Shown: positions 1 through 10,673, counted from the first letter of the stretch. The stretch: DNA of 64,000 bases from Zobellia uliginosa (GCF_900156625.1 NZ_FTOB01000001.1:1-64000), one strand, 5' to 3'. Numbers and translations: made by a program. The notes: generated by a model from the letters alone, not told the origin.

Positions 1-387
1 TTTGGCTATAGATGATAGTGAATCTGAAAGCATTTAACTTTTTGGATTCAAAGATCGGCCAATTTTAACCTCTCCACAACTTTTTGTGTTGAGCCATTGT
101 TACCTGTCTACTAATGCATTATCGTAAAGCCCCATCAACTTTTACACACCTTGTCCGTCAGCAATGGAATTACATTTAATACCAGTATCTAAATACGGAA
201 GGAGGTCAGAATGACGTACCATTATGAGAATCCCAATAAAGTAAGCTAAAATAATCATTGTTTAGCAACACAGGCACTTTTGGCTTCCTAACCAAAACGC
301 TTCTTCAAAATAAAAAAGAACTTCACCCCTTTAGTTAGCCTAGTAAGGTTTAGTCAGAAAAACACGTTGAATGCTTGATTTTACAAT

Positions 388-405
388 CTGAACAATACCT
401 GAACA
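388..405. promoter_or_regulatory. Tandem CTGAACA boxes upstream of susC
   Basis: Two CTGAACA heptamers start at 388 and 399, an 11 bp period that places them on the same face of the helix. On the minus strand they read TGTTCAG, the core of the element found upstream of the other transcription units of this PUL. They are probably a regulator binding site. The function is inferred from repetition and position only. Confidence 0.45.
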
Positions 406-583
406 TATCTATAAATCCGATAAACTTTGCTAAGGGTTAAGAAGGTTTCCGATTTCGCATAACCTTATTAAAATACAGGAATAGCTATGCATATAGCAAA
501 CCTTCGTCATGTTGAAATTCCAAATTCTCAAATTTTAAGAAAGCACATCCCCGAACCAACTTAATATTTACTGCTTTTTGGTT

Positions 584-633
584 AAAACTGACCAACGACT
601 AAAAATAGAAAAGCTATGTCCAGTTTTTATTGA
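584..633. promoter_or_regulatory. PUL element, susC copy with inverted half
   Basis: TGTCCAGTTTTTATTGA at 617-633 matches the copy at 14474-14490 with one change (TGTC for TGTT). An inverted relative, AAAACTGACCA, lies at 584-594. The pair is about 135 bp upstream of the susC start. It is probably an operator or activator site for the PUL. Confidence 0.5.
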
Positions 634-765
634 GGCCATATTTTACAACCCACATTTATAATCTGATAAATTTATCCCATGATTTTTTTCAATAATTAAA
701 TACTTAATCCATTTCAATGACATATTACTACTGTCATTTAAATGCCAACTACCTAATTCATTATT

Positions 766-3700
766 ATGAAAGGACAAAAACCAAGATTTATGAAAATGAA
801 CGCCCTCCTGTTCTACTTCCTATTAGGAATCAGCTGGGCGCACGCACAAGAAACCATTTCAGGTGTTGTAACAGATCAACAAAGAACTCCCTTACCAGGA
901 GTCTCTATTGTTGTAGAGGGCACTAACAAGGGTGCAGTAACAGATTTTGACGGTAAATATTCGATTACCGCCTCGGCGGGTGAAATATTGGTATTCTCTT
1001 ACTTAGGCTTTAAAACTGAAAAACGTTCGGTTTCTGCCAACAACAACACCATAAGCCTATCTATGGAAGAGGACTCTCAACTTCTAGAGGAAGTTGTTGT
1101 TGTAGGTTATGGAACACAAAAGAAAAAAGAGGTAACCGGGGCCGTTGCACAAGTTGCGTCTGAAGAATTGGTTAAAATTCCAGTATCCGATATTGGAGCT
1201 GCCATTCAAGGGAAAGTCTCCGGAGTAAACATTCAAGCTGTTAGTGGGCGGCCAGGAGAAGCTGCCAACGTTCAAATTAGAGGTTTGGTATCCATAAATG
1301 GCGGAGAGCCCCTTTATGTGGTAGATAATATTCCTCAAGAAGGAAATCCTAACCTTGCTCCAGAACAAATAGAATCCATAGATATCTTAAAAGATGGCGC
1401 TTCAGCTTCTGTTTATGGAGTTCGCGCCGCTGGTGGAGTAATCCTGATTACAACCAAAAGAGGTAAAAAGGGTAAAATGAAAATAGACCTAAATACCTTT
1501 ACTGGCATTCAAAACATTACTTCAGGAACACCTTTATCGAATACGGTAGATTTTCTTTACAACAGAGAAACTACTGCAGAAGTAGGAGGAGATGAGCCAC
1601 AGACATTTTTATTGGATGCAAACGCACTTGACTGGGATACGAATTTTGTCGATGAAGTCCAAAATGACAATGCCATAATTCAAAATGTATCTTTTAACTT
1701 ATCTGGCGGGGCAGAAAATTTAACCTATAATTTCAATACCACTTACTACAAACAAGAAGGGGTTTTAATAAGTTCCGATTTTGATCGATTAACAAATAGA
1801 ATTACCGGACAATTTACTAAAGGTAAATTTAAAGCTTTTGCTTCCGCTAGCTTAACTACCGAAAACAGAAAACAAGAACCATGGAATTTATTCGGTTTTG
1901 CCATACAAAATGTACCACATAGTGCCCCTTTTGATCAAATAAATAAAACCGGAGAAAATACCGTACTCATATCTGCTGCCAACGAAATCTTCTATGGTTT
2001 TCTTTCAAGGCAATTGGATAATGTTGATGAAAGAGAAAATAAGAGTAATAGTATATCTCTTAATTTAGAATATGAGGTTTTAGATGGTTTAAGTTATAAA
2101 TTAAATTTAGGTCGTAATGAAGGACAGTATTTTAGAAAGTTCTTTCAGCCACAATACCTTGCTTTAGATAGAAATGGAAATTTAAGTCCTGCAGCCTCTA
2201 CCCTTAATGCAGAATTAGACTATAACTATTGGTTCTCCAAAAGAGAAACCATTGAACATATTTTGAACTACAAAAAATCTTTTGGGCTACACAACTTTGA
2301 TCTTTTAGGAGCTGCTTCTTATGAAAAATATAGGTGGCGAAGTCTAAACGTAGGAACTGTATTTGCCGATGATGCGTCTAACGATGTTCAAGTATTAAAT
2401 GCAGGAGCAGACCCTAAATCCCCTAATGAATTCCAAAACGGTTATACGCTTGCCGGTAAATTGGCCAGATTACAGTACAACTATGATGGAAAATACTTAT
2501 TATCGGCAAGTTTTAGACGTGACGGTTCTTCTAAATTTTCCCCAGAGACAAGATATGGTAACTTTTATGGGTTTTCTGCCGGGTGGAATGTTACTGATGA
2601 AAAATGGTTTAATGTAGACGCCATTAATAATCTAAAAATTAGAGGAAGCTGGGCTCAAACAGGCTTTAACGGAATACCGGATTATGCCTTTATTCCATCT
2701 ATAGAAGCTGGTGTCAATTATCCCTTTGGTACAGACGAAAATCTTGTAAATGGTCAAATACAACGTAGGTATGCCAACCCAAATGTGGCATGGGAAACTA
2801 CCATTTCTAGAAACATCGGTTTTGAACTGGGGCTATTTAACAACAAGTTGAACATTACTGCAGACGTTTACCAGAACGATAAAGAAGACATGTTGATCAA
2901 CGAGCAGACCGCACCTTCTGCAGGTTTATGGCAACCACGTGCCCAGAGCACATATGGTAGCGTAGCCCTTAATGCCGGTAACATGGTAAATAAAGGTGTA
3001 GAGTTTGCTGCCAACTACAAAGGAAAAATAGGAGACAAGCTAAACTTTGGCATATCAGGAACATGGACTCTTAACGATAACAAAATTACCAATTTAAATG
3101 GCAAGACGCTTGGGCAATCCGGGGGGACTATTAATAGAGATAATACAACCTTCTTAGCCCTAAACAATCCGGCCGGTTCTTTCTTCTTATTACAAAACGA
3201 TGGTGTAATTAAAACTGAAGAAGAATTAACGGAATACCAACAGTTAGACTTAAGTGCTATAAGCTCTCCACAATTAGGTGATTTACGTTTTAAAGATATA
3301 AACGGAGATGGTGCTATCAATGACAAAGACCGTATATTCTCCGGTTCTGGTATTCCTCAATGGGAAGCGGGTCTAAATCTAAATCTAGATTATAATAATT
3401 GGGATTTATCCGTACAAAGCTATATGGCTTACGGTACTGAAGTGTACAATGGCAATAAAAATCTAGCCTATATAGGTGGGCGTCACCAAGATCAAGTTTT
3501 CCAATGGACACCACAAAACCCAGACTCGGACATTCCTACATTTAGACAAAATGAAGGACATTCCAATGTAAGAGGGTTTTCAGATTGGTTCTTAGAAGAC
3601 GGAACTTATCTACGAATCCGGTCAATGTCCTTAGGGTATACGATTCCAAACACCCAAGACTACGGAGTTGACAGAATAAGACTCTATTTAAACTCTGTAA

Positions 3701-3834
3701 ACCCTTTCACTTTTACGAATTATACGGGGTATGATCCTGAAGTAGGTGGTGACAGTCTATTTAACAGAGGTGTAGATAATGGCAACTATCCTATTGCTCG
3801 CCAGTTTATGCTAGGAGTTCAATTAAGTTTTTAA
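766..3834 (+). CDS. SusC/RagA-family TonB-dependent outer-membrane transporter
   Basis: This 1022-residue protein is the energised outer-membrane channel of a SusCD glycan importer. A signal peptide ends near AHA (25-27). A carboxypeptidase-regulatory-like domain follows (about 30-105, with VTDQQRTPLPGVSIVVEGT), then the SusC signature and plug beginning near GYGTQKKKEVTGAV, then the beta-barrel ending in an aromatic residue (LSF). The length is typical of the family. The start at 766 gives a slightly long n-region, and in-frame ATGs at 790 and 796 are possible. SusD follows after 10 bp, so the two are co-transcribed. Neighbouring GH117 and GH16 genes suggest agar-type oligogalactans as cargo, but the sequence does not fix the ligand. 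Confidence 0.95.
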   Translation: MKGQKPRFMKMNALLFYFLLGISWAHAQETISGVVTDQQRTPLPGVSIVVEGTNKGAVTDFDGKYSITASAGEILVFSYLGFKTEKRSVSANNNTISLSMEEDSQLLEEVVVVGYGTQKKKEVTGAVAQVASEELVKIPVSDIGAAIQGKVSGVNIQAVSGRPGEAANVQIRGLVSINGGEPLYVVDNIPQEGNPNLAPEQIESIDILKDGASASVYGVRAAGGVILITTKRGKKGKMKIDLNTFTGIQNITSGTPLSNTVDFLYNRETTAEVGGDEPQTFLLDANALDWDTNFVDEVQNDNAIIQNVSFNLSGGAENLTYNFNTTYYKQEGVLISSDFDRLTNRITGQFTKGKFKAFASASLTTENRKQEPWNLFGFAIQNVPHSAPFDQINKTGENTVLISAANEIFYGFLSRQLDNVDERENKSNSISLNLEYEVLDGLSYKLNLGRNEGQYFRKFFQPQYLALDRNGNLSPAASTLNAELDYNYWFSKRETIEHILNYKKSFGLHNFDLLGAASYEKYRWRSLNVGTVFADDASNDVQVLNAGADPKSPNEFQNGYTLAGKLARLQYNYDGKYLLSASFRRDGSSKFSPETRYGNFYGFSAGWNVTDEKWFNVDAINNLKIRGSWAQTGFNGIPDYAFIPSIEAGVNYPFGTDENLVNGQIQRRYANPNVAWETTISRNIGFELGLFNNKLNITADVYQNDKEDMLINEQTAPSAGLWQPRAQSTYGSVALNAGNMVNKGVEFAANYKGKIGDKLNFGISGTWTLNDNKITNLNGKTLGQSGGTINRDNTTFLALNNPAGSFFLLQNDGVIKTEEELTEYQQLDLSAISSPQLGDLRFKDINGDGAINDKDRIFSGSGIPQWEAGLNLNLDYNNWDLSVQSYMAYGTEVYNGNKNLAYIGGRHQDQVFQWTPQNPDSDIPTFRQNEGHSNVRGFSDWFLEDGTYLRIRSMSLGYTIPNTQDYGVDRIRLYLNSVNPFTFTNYTGYDPEVGGDSLFNRGVDNGNYPIARQFMLGVQLSF

Positions 3835-3844
3835 AAAATCAACT

Positions 3845-5572
3845 ATGAAATCAATGAACAAAATAATAACAAAGAGTCTTGTACTTCTTGCACTAATTAT
3901 TGCCAGCTGTAATGAAAGTACATTTTTAGACGAAGAAAATCCAAATGCTCTTACTGAGACAAACTTTTGGAAAAACGAAGGACATTTCAACGCTGCGCTC
4001 GCAGCCGTTTATGGCGCTTTACAATATCGTTCCGTTAGCGGTGCCGAATTAGTGCAGGAATTTGTGTTAGGAGATATTGCCGGCACAGAATCTTGGTATA
4101 GGCCTTATCCGTTTAGAAATTTAACCTATACAAATGGACAAATTCACTTAACGAACAAATGGGAAGAACTGTATGTTGGCATCTTTAGGGCAAATACTAT
4201 AATTTCTCAACTCGAGGTAGTAGATGAAGAAACTCTTGATGATGAAGCCAGAGCGCAAATAGAGGGCCAAGCTCGTTTTTTAAGGGCTTTCTTTTACTTC
4301 CAAGTTGTTCATACTTATGGAGGGGCTATGATACATGATGGTGTAGCGCAATCCATTGAAGAATTGAGTAAACCTATCTCTAGTATAGAAGAAGTAAATA
4401 CTCAAATAATCATTCCAGATTTAGAGTTTGCCATGAATAATTTACCAGAATCTTGGGAAGCTAACGATGTAGGTAGAGCCACTTGGGGTGCTGCTACTTC
4501 ATTATTAGGCAAAACATATCTCTATGATGAACAATGGGGGCAAGCAGCCAATTTGTTTAAAGAAGTAATTGATTCTGGAATATATAGCTTGACCAGAAAT
4601 ATTGAAGATAATTTTTGGCATGAAAATGAGTTTAATGAAGAATCAATTTTCGAGGTAAACTATTCTTTCGATATAAAACCTGGCAATAGCGGTTTTGCAG
4701 AAGATGATACCACTGTTGGCGGAGCAGGGGCCGAATCCACTACACTTAGCACCGAAGTTGGGCACCTACAATACGGAGCATTTAATACAGTAATAGCTTC
4801 TTACAACTTGCACGAAATGTTGGTATACGATGAAGTAGACCCTAACAACCCTATAAACGATACGAACTTAGAGTCTAGAAGAATGAATGCGACCATCGCA
4901 CCTAGAAATGGTGAAGGTGACTGGTACCTTGCCCCTTTTGCAGAAGCTAAAGCCAGTTGGGGGGGCGGACAAAGTGCCTATCTAAAAAAACACTCCAACT
5001 GGTACCATCTAGATGCAGAACCTCCAAGGGGCCGTAGTGGTATTAATTTTAGGCACATACGTTATGCAGATATTTTATTAATGTATGCAGAAGCTATTAT
5101 AAATGATAGCGGAGATTTTATGACTGCCATAGAATATATAGACATGGTAAGAAGTAGAGCCGGTGTTTATACATTACAACAATATATGGATATGAACGGT
5201 GGTATGTTTCCACAGCTCCACGTAAGTAAACAAGTTCATGGAAACCATCCTTTGGTCGCAGCAAATGCACAAACCGTATTAACGCATATTCAACGTGTGG
5301 AGCGCGCAATAGAATTATGTTTTGAAGGGCACCGCTATAAAGACTTAGTACGTTGGGGCATTGTTAAAGAAGTTTTTGATGAATTACGTGCCGATGAAAT
5401 TTGGCGTGAAGCTAATTTGGACGTGACCGGACAAGGTGAAGCCCCACTATTTATATCAGGAAGGGTTAGACCAGATTTCATTCAATCCTCACAAAATTAT
5501 CGCTCGGCGCAACATGACTACTTTCCAATTCCTACTGGAGAAGTATTAAACAACCCTAATTTAAACAACTAA
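3845..5572 (+). CDS. SusD/RagB-family outer-membrane glycan-binding lipoprotein
   Basis: This 575-residue lipoprotein forms the lid over the SusC channel and delivers oligosaccharides to it. The lipobox IIASC places the modified cysteine at residue 22. The family motif around RFLRAFFYFQVVHTYGG lies in the first third, in the helical TPR-like core. The C-terminal end YFPIPTGEVLNNPNL is typical of the family. It lies 10 bp after susC and 11 bp before the next lipoprotein gene, which indicates one operon. Ligand specificity cannot be read from the sequence; the surrounding enzymes suggest a red-algal galactan. Confidence 0.95.
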   Translation: MKSMNKIITKSLVLLALIIASCNESTFLDEENPNALTETNFWKNEGHFNAALAAVYGALQYRSVSGAELVQEFVLGDIAGTESWYRPYPFRNLTYTNGQIHLTNKWEELYVGIFRANTIISQLEVVDEETLDDEARAQIEGQARFLRAFFYFQVVHTYGGAMIHDGVAQSIEELSKPISSIEEVNTQIIIPDLEFAMNNLPESWEANDVGRATWGAATSLLGKTYLYDEQWGQAANLFKEVIDSGIYSLTRNIEDNFWHENEFNEESIFEVNYSFDIKPGNSGFAEDDTTVGGAGAESTTLSTEVGHLQYGAFNTVIASYNLHEMLVYDEVDPNNPINDTNLESRRMNATIAPRNGEGDWYLAPFAEAKASWGGGQSAYLKKHSNWYHLDAEPPRGRSGINFRHIRYADILLMYAEAIINDSGDFMTAIEYIDMVRSRAGVYTLQQYMDMNGGMFPQLHVSKQVHGNHPLVAANAQTVLTHIQRVERAIELCFEGHRYKDLVRWGIVKEVFDELRADEIWREANLDVTGQGEAPLFISGRVRPDFIQSSQNYRSAQHDYFPIPTGEVLNNPNLNN

Positions 5573-5583
5573 AACCGCTAGAC

Positions 5584-7182
5584 ATGAAAAAATATAATAT
5601 CCTAAGTGTACTCTTCATCCTAGCTCTGCTTGTCTTCAGTTGCGAAAAAGAAGAGGAGCTGAACATAAGTGATGTGAACCATAGAATTATCGTAACATCC
5701 GAAATGGATTTCCAAAATAAAGTAATCGTTGGAGGTCATATAGATTTTGGCGATATCTCTAGAGGAGTTAAAACTAGAACATGGACTTTCCCCGAAAACT
5801 CCCGTATTTCAGGAGAAAAAGGTAATACCTCTTCCAAAGAGGTAATAAAAGGTTTTTTTAATAAAGCCGGGGTATATGATGTTAAACTAAGCCAGACTTT
5901 TAAGGGCAATGTTTTTCGAAATGACGATAGTACAGTTCCAAGCGACTCTAAGCAGTTAGACACCACCATCGTGGTTACGGTAATTGATTCTATCAAATCT
6001 GTCTTAAAGGCTTATCATATAAATACAGATGGGAGTATAGGAGCTGAATTGGATTTGTCCAATGGAGCTGAAAATGAAATAGAAGCCAGTAACTCCATTC
6101 GATTAACCTACACCGCAATAGGCGAACCAGAAGCCATTACATGGTCTTCGGAAGGAGGAAAACCTGCCACTATAAATTCTGGGGCAGAAGAAGAGGTAGA
6201 CATGCGGTTCAATAGGCTAGGGTCTTGGGATCTTGAATTTATTGCCTCAAGGTTTAGACCCACCGATGCGGACACCCTTTCCTTTGAGAAAGTAATAAAA
6301 GTAATACCATCTTCCGCTCCGGTAACTCTGGACAGAGTGGCCGAACGTGAAGATAAGGTTGCTTTGGAATTCAGCCGTGAAATTGACGGAAGCACGGTAA
6401 ATCCAGCCGATTTTACCGTTAGAATAGAAAATAACAGAGATGCAATGAATCCTATCCTGATCAATCCTGTTATATCGGCAGCAACCATAGACAAGAACGA
6501 AGCCAATATTGTTATTCTTGATTTAAGTGGAGAACAACTTTACAATGATGATCAAGTTTATGTAAGCTATACTCCCGGAAAACTTACAACCGTAGATGAA
6601 GTGGAGTCAGAAGCATTTACCGATGTTCTATTGACAGATTTTGACCAGCTCGCCAACCTTTACCCTTCTACCTCATATGATTATGGATTAGAAACATCAA
6701 CTACTGATAATTGGGCTTACCTAGGCTGGGGAGGCCATTGGGGCGAATATGATTTGGATATTGGCGTGGTTAACACACGCACCGGAACCAAGAGCCTCGA
6801 TATCAATTTTAGACCCAACGGTGGTATGATTGTTGAACATAGAGATGCCGGGGGAAACCCTGTTGTTATAACCCTTGAGGAAGGTAAAAGATATGAGTTT
6901 GGCTACTGGATATATGTAGAAAGTGACTTATCAGGCGTTCCTTCAGGCACTGAATCCTCTGATATTAGGATATATCCTTCAAACTGGGCTTTTGAACTGA
7001 TTCCTACCGTATTCACTCCTGACCTACCTACCGGAGAATGGGTATATCAAAAACAAGAATTTGATGCTGGTTTTACAGGTGAAGTTAGTTGGTTCGTCAG
7101 AGGATATAATGAGTTTAACCCACAAGCTATTAAATTTTATATAGATGATATGTTCTTAGCAGAAGTACCTGTTAGACCATAA
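5584..7182 (+). CDS. SusE/F-position surface glycan-binding lipoprotein
   Basis: This is a 532-residue lipoprotein with lipobox VFSC (Cys20). The region after the signal looks like a PKD-type beta-sandwich (about 25-130). A second Ig-like or Big-type segment follows (about 235-345). The C-terminal third is rich in Trp and Gly (YLGWGGHWGEYD, then FGYWIYVESDL) and resembles a jelly-roll carbohydrate-binding module. It is the third gene of the susCD operon, where surface glycan-binding proteins usually sit. It probably captures polysaccharide at the cell surface. I see no catalytic motif, so the role rests on position and architecture. Confidence 0.75.
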   Translation: MKKYNILSVLFILALLVFSCEKEEELNISDVNHRIIVTSEMDFQNKVIVGGHIDFGDISRGVKTRTWTFPENSRISGEKGNTSSKEVIKGFFNKAGVYDVKLSQTFKGNVFRNDDSTVPSDSKQLDTTIVVTVIDSIKSVLKAYHINTDGSIGAELDLSNGAENEIEASNSIRLTYTAIGEPEAITWSSEGGKPATINSGAEEEVDMRFNRLGSWDLEFIASRFRPTDADTLSFEKVIKVIPSSAPVTLDRVAEREDKVALEFSREIDGSTVNPADFTVRIENNRDAMNPILINPVISAATIDKNEANIVILDLSGEQLYNDDQVYVSYTPGKLTTVDEVESEAFTDVLLTDFDQLANLYPSTSYDYGLETSTTDNWAYLGWGGHWGEYDLDIGVVNTRTGTKSLDINFRPNGGMIVEHRDAGGNPVVITLEEGKRYEFGYWIYVESDLSGVPSGTESSDIRIYPSNWAFELIPTVFTPDLPTGEWVYQKQEFDAGFTGEVSWFVRGYNEFNPQAIKFYIDDMFLAEVPVRP

Positions 7183-7216
7183 GCCCTCCCCCGAGTCTTA
7201 GCCTTTTTTTAATTGT

Positions 7217-7252
7217 AAAATGGGCAGTCTTTAAATAGGCTGCCCATTTTTA
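7217..7252. terminator. Terminator after the susCD operon
   Basis: AAAATGGGCAG (7217-7227) pairs perfectly with CTGCCCATTTT (7240-7250) across a 12-base loop, and T-rich sequence follows. Flanking A and T runs would let it work in both directions, closing the plus-strand susCD operon and the convergent regulator gene. Confidence 0.8.
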
Positions 7253-7314
7253 ATTAGAAGCTATATATTATTTCTTTTAGGTATTATTTATGGTTCATAT
7301 TCGATATAGTGTTT

Positions 7315-8898
7315 TTATATTGTGGACATAAAATCAATAAGATTTTCTCCTTTTTCTAATCCAAGTTTCTTTCTTAACCTATATCTCGACGTATGTACAC
7401 TTTCTATTGTGATACCCAATAACGAAGACATTTCTTTGCTAGAAAATCCTAACTTTACTAGAGCGCAAAGCTTTAGGTCTGTTTGTCCCAAGTCTGGATA
7501 TTTACTCCTAATTTTCTTGTAAAAATCCTGATTTATAGATGTAAATCTAGCCTCAAATTCCTTCCAATTTCCACCTGGGGAATTTTGAAAACCTTTGAGC
7601 ATATTATGAATGGCCTTTGCATCTATCGCATCACTTTTAGAAATATTCTGCTTTAATTTGGAAATAAACTCTTCTTTTTCAATCAATTGAAGAGCAGACG
7701 CCGTTAGCTCTCGATTTTTTAACATCATAACCTCATTGGTCTTTTGTTTTTCCAGTTTGTGTTTTCTCCTTAGGTTTCTAAAAAGAAGAACCCCGTACAA
7801 AAACATAAAAACCACTACTACGCCCATTAAGATATTTTGTAAGAAGCCAATTCTCTTTTGATCTTCCAACTTCGCTATACGGACCTCTTTAAGTAGCGCC
7901 TTTTCCTTTTCTTTTTGAAGTCTATAACGATCCTTTATTTCAAATAAATGCTTATGATTTTTACTTTTTCTTCCAAATATATTTTCGTTTAATTCTTGCG
8001 CTTTATTTTTATAAAAAAATGCTTCTTTGAAGTTGTTTTGATTATAGTACAACTCGGACAAAACCTCATAGTTGAATAGCTTGTAACCTAAATGCTTATT
8101 GTACATTTCCGAAAACCTAAGCGATTCTTTATAATACCCTAAGCTCTCTTCAAAATCTCCCTTTAGTTTGTGCACCTCCCCTATTAAAAAATAGACAATT
8201 GTAAGGTATGAAGGGCTCTTCTTTTCAAAAAAGAGTCTAGACTCGTTTAAGGTGTTCAAGGCGTTTTCATAATTTCCTGCAATGGCATCAAGATAACCCT
8301 TCTCCGTTTCAACGTAATACGATTTTTTATTGGGGTCAATTTTTTTTAAGGACAGTTCACAACTATCTAGATAGGTCTTTGCCATTATATAATTATGGTT
8401 TACCCTATAACAATTTACAATAGCAAAGTAGTTACTGACCAGATAATCCCGACTTATTTTTTTCTCTTTAAAAAGCTGTTTTTTGAGCTTAAGGGACATA
8501 TTAAAATAACGCAATGATTCTTCTTCCCTTCTATAAGCCGTATACAGCCAACCTAACTCTTGATAAATACGGGATTTTGAAATATCATCATTGGATAGAT
8601 CGGCTAAAATCAATGCTTCCCAATATCCATCATAAGATTTTCCATAATCCAATACATTATCATATACCGCAGATAACTGGCACAGATTGTTAATTAAATT
8701 TATGGTATCCTTTTGTTCTGCATAATAGTCAATTCCCGCTTTCAGGTAATAGATAGCACTATCTAATTTTTTTGCGGTGAGTTGGTTTGCCTTCTCTATA
8801 TACTTATTTGTTCCATAAGGTTCTTGGGCCTTGGCATACAAACTGATAAAAAGAAAAACCGTAATAAGCATTAGTGGCAATCTCGAACGCTTCATCAT
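7315..8898 (-). CDS. Membrane-anchored TPR sensor with C-terminal LuxR-type HTH
   Basis: A signal-anchor segment lies at residues 7-25, followed by an extracytoplasmic region of TPR-like helical repeats (about 30-310). Then come a coiled coil (about 320-350), a transmembrane helix (352-373), a second charged helix and a C-terminal helix-turn-helix (about 465-525, containing LGFSSKEMSSLLGITIESVHTSRYRLRKKLG). This architecture is common next to Bacteroidota PULs. It is probably the transcriptional regulator of this locus. It lies convergent to the SusCD operon and divergent from the GH117 genes, and the shared control region carries the TGTTCAG element. The inducer is not known. Confidence 0.85.
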   Translation of the reverse strand: MMKRSRLPLMLITVFLFISLYAKAQEPYGTNKYIEKANQLTAKKLDSAIYYLKAGIDYYAEQKDTINLINNLCQLSAVYDNVLDYGKSYDGYWEALILADLSNDDISKSRIYQELGWLYTAYRREEESLRYFNMSLKLKKQLFKEKKISRDYLVSNYFAIVNCYRVNHNYIMAKTYLDSCELSLKKIDPNKKSYYVETEKGYLDAIAGNYENALNTLNESRLFFEKKSPSYLTIVYFLIGEVHKLKGDFEESLGYYKESLRFSEMYNKHLGYKLFNYEVLSELYYNQNNFKEAFFYKNKAQELNENIFGRKSKNHKHLFEIKDRYRLQKEKEKALLKEVRIAKLEDQKRIGFLQNILMGVVVVFMFLYGVLLFRNLRRKHKLEKQKTNEVMMLKNRELTASALQLIEKEEFISKLKQNISKSDAIDAKAIHNMLKGFQNSPGGNWKEFEARFTSINQDFYKKIRSKYPDLGQTDLKLCALVKLGFSSKEMSSLLGITIESVHTSRYRLRKKLGLEKGENLIDFMSTI

Positions 8899-9431
8899 AT
8901 CTAAATATTCTTATTCCCTAATAAAAATCAACTAAACACCATGAAAGACAAGACTGAACATGTCTTTTGGTGCCGTAGTCCAACTCAATATAATATTTGA
9001 TGAGTTGTAATTCATGAAAATTGGGTCGGTTTTTAAGAATGTTCAGTTTTTATTCATTAGAAAATAGAAGTTTTTACCCGCTATTAACCAATATTTGTCA
9101 AAATACTTGAACGAAAATTATTGATACGTCAATTTTACATCAGGATTCCCCAAACGGAAAAAGTAGAACCAAAATACATGAATTGAAGAGAGAAGGTGAA
9201 ATAAGCACATCAAAAACCTAAAAAAGATAAATAGACCAACTGGTAAAGGATGCGCTAATTTCAAAACAAATGATGAAAAGCAACATTACCAAACAAAACA
9301 ACGCGAAAAATTAAAAAACTATTAACGCCTATAATGAAGCTGTTTTTTGCAAAGAAAAACAGGCAACCATTATGCCCCCCGACTTCGAATTAAACCACAA
9401 AATCCATATAAATTAAATAACACCCAATACA
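8899..9431. other. Divergent control region between regulator and GH117
   Basis: No gene was found in these 533 bases. The region carries an inverted CTGAACA at 8954-8960 and a full PUL element at 9040-9054. I see no exact TAnnTTTG box for either flanking gene. Confidence 0.5.
9040..9054 (+). promoter_or_regulatory. PUL element, GH117 copy
   Basis: TGTTCAGTTTTTATT here is identical over 15 bases to the copy at 14474-14488. It lies about 380 bp upstream of the GH117 start and about 140 bp upstream of the divergent regulator gene. It is probably a binding site for the PUL regulator. Confidence 0.55.
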
Positions 9432-10649
9432 ATGATTTCCAAAACCAAAACAATCTTATATCCGTTTCTTTTTTTCGCTATGCTATCATACCATAGCTAT
9501 GCCCAGGATACTACATATGACCAGAAGACACTAGACTCACTAGGAGTGACCCAATCTCAAATAGACCATTTGGGTATTACGGATATAAATCACTTAAGCG
9601 CCGCTTCTAAAAGGGCCTTAAAATGGCCTACCGATCTTGGCAACGAATGGTTTATTCAGTTTTCAAACTTAAAACCGCTAAAAGGAGATTTAGCCTATGA
9701 AGAAGGTGTTGTTCGTAGGGATCCCAGTGCCGTAATAAAGGAAAATGGCAAATATTACGTATGGTATTCCAAAAGTACGGGACCAACGCAAGGGTTTGGA
9801 GGCGATGTTGAAAATGACAAGGTCTTTCCGTGGGACCGTTGCGACATTTGGTATGCAACTTCAAAAGACGGCGAAACTTGGAAAGAAGAAGGACTAGCCG
9901 TACCTAGAGGCAAAGCTGGGGAATATGATGACAGATCTGTCTTTACCGTTGAAATCATGAAACATGAAGATAAGTATTATTTGAGCTACCAAACCGTTAA
10001 ATCTCCCTATACCGTACGTGTCAAAAATCAAATTGGCCTAGCTTGGTCCAATTCTCCAGACGGTCCTTGGACAAAAAGTAAGGAACCTATATTAAGTCCT
10101 GCCGATAATGGTATTTGGAAAGGCGAAGAACAAGATAGGTTTGCCGTTGAGCGAAAAGGTGACTTTGATAGCCATAAGGTACATGACCCTTGTATTATTC
10201 CTTTTAACGGCAAGTTTTATCTGTATTACAAAGGAGAACAAATGGGAGAAGAAATTACATTTGGCGGAAGACAAATACGTCATGGTCTTGCCATTGCAGA
10301 CAAACCTGAAGGACCTTACATAAAATCACCTTACAACCCAATTAGCAATAGTGGCCATGAAATTTGTGTTTGGCCATACAACGGCGGAATTGCGGCTCTC
10401 ATAACTACAGACGGGCCAGAAAAAAACACCATTCAATGGGCACCTGATGGTATTAACTTTGAAATAATGTCGGTCATTCCCGGAGTTAGCGCACATGCCA
10501 TTGGCTTAAACAGAACCGCGGACAATGAAAAAGAACCTACGGAAATATTACGTTGGGGACTATCTCATATGTACAATAGCTGGGATTACCAAAGTATTAT
10601 GAGCTTTACCTCGGAAAGAAAAACCCAACATAGGGCCAAAGGAGAATAA
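9432..10649 (+). CDS. ahgA: GH117 alpha-1,3-L-neoagarooligosaccharide hydrolase
   Basis: This 405-residue enzyme has a signal peptide ending near SYA (22-24) and then a five-bladed beta-propeller. It is expected to remove 3,6-anhydro-L-galactose from the non-reducing end of neoagarooligosaccharides in the periplasm. Acidic residues lie at Asp97 (RRDPSAV), Asp252 (VHDPCI) and Glu310, which follows His309 ([10 protein letters not shown]). These positions match the catalytic set I recall for Zobellia AhgA. An N-terminal helical region (about 30-65) fits the domain-swapped dimer element of the family. A strong terminator follows. Family assignment is secure, and clade A activity is well supported by the conserved residues. 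Confidence 0.92.
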   Translation: MISKTKTILYPFLFFAMLSYHSYAQDTTYDQKTLDSLGVTQSQIDHLGITDINHLSAASKRALKWPTDLGNEWFIQFSNLKPLKGDLAYEEGVVRRDPSAVIKENGKYYVWYSKSTGPTQGFGGDVENDKVFPWDRCDIWYATSKDGETWKEEGLAVPRGKAGEYDDRSVFTVEIMKHEDKYYLSYQTVKSPYTVRVKNQIGLAWSNSPDGPWTKSKEPILSPADNGIWKGEEQDRFAVERKGDFDSHKVHDPCIIPFNGKFYLYYKGEQMGEEITFGGRQIRHGLAIADKPEGPYIKSPYNPISNSGHEICVWPYNGGIAALITTDGPEKNTIQWAPDGINFEIMSVIPGVSAHAIGLNRTADNEKEPTEILRWGLSHMYNSWDYQSIMSFTSERKTQHRAKGE

Positions 10650-10673
10650 AATACGAGTTGAGTTTAATTAGGC

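Larger units (their letters stand above)
1..765. other. Gene-free region upstream of susC
   Basis: No convincing coding sequence is visible in these 765 bases. The region is AT-rich and is probably the control region of the SusC/SusD operon. It contains two copies of CTGAACA one helical turn apart (388-405), a copy of the PUL-wide element (617-631) and an inverted relative of it (584-594). A 12-codon open frame at 211-249 follows a strong GGAGG, but I do not call it a gene. I found no good TAnnTTTG promoter on the plus strand. Confidence 0.6.

Noticed and set aside
1-200. Possible transposase remnant at the left edge
   Set aside because: Short stretches in one frame looked faintly protein-like, but there are frequent stops, no inverted repeats and no recognisable motif.
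717-926. 69-codon frame overlapping the susC start
   Set aside because: It lies in another frame over the conserved susC signal peptide and regulatory domain and shows no features of its own.
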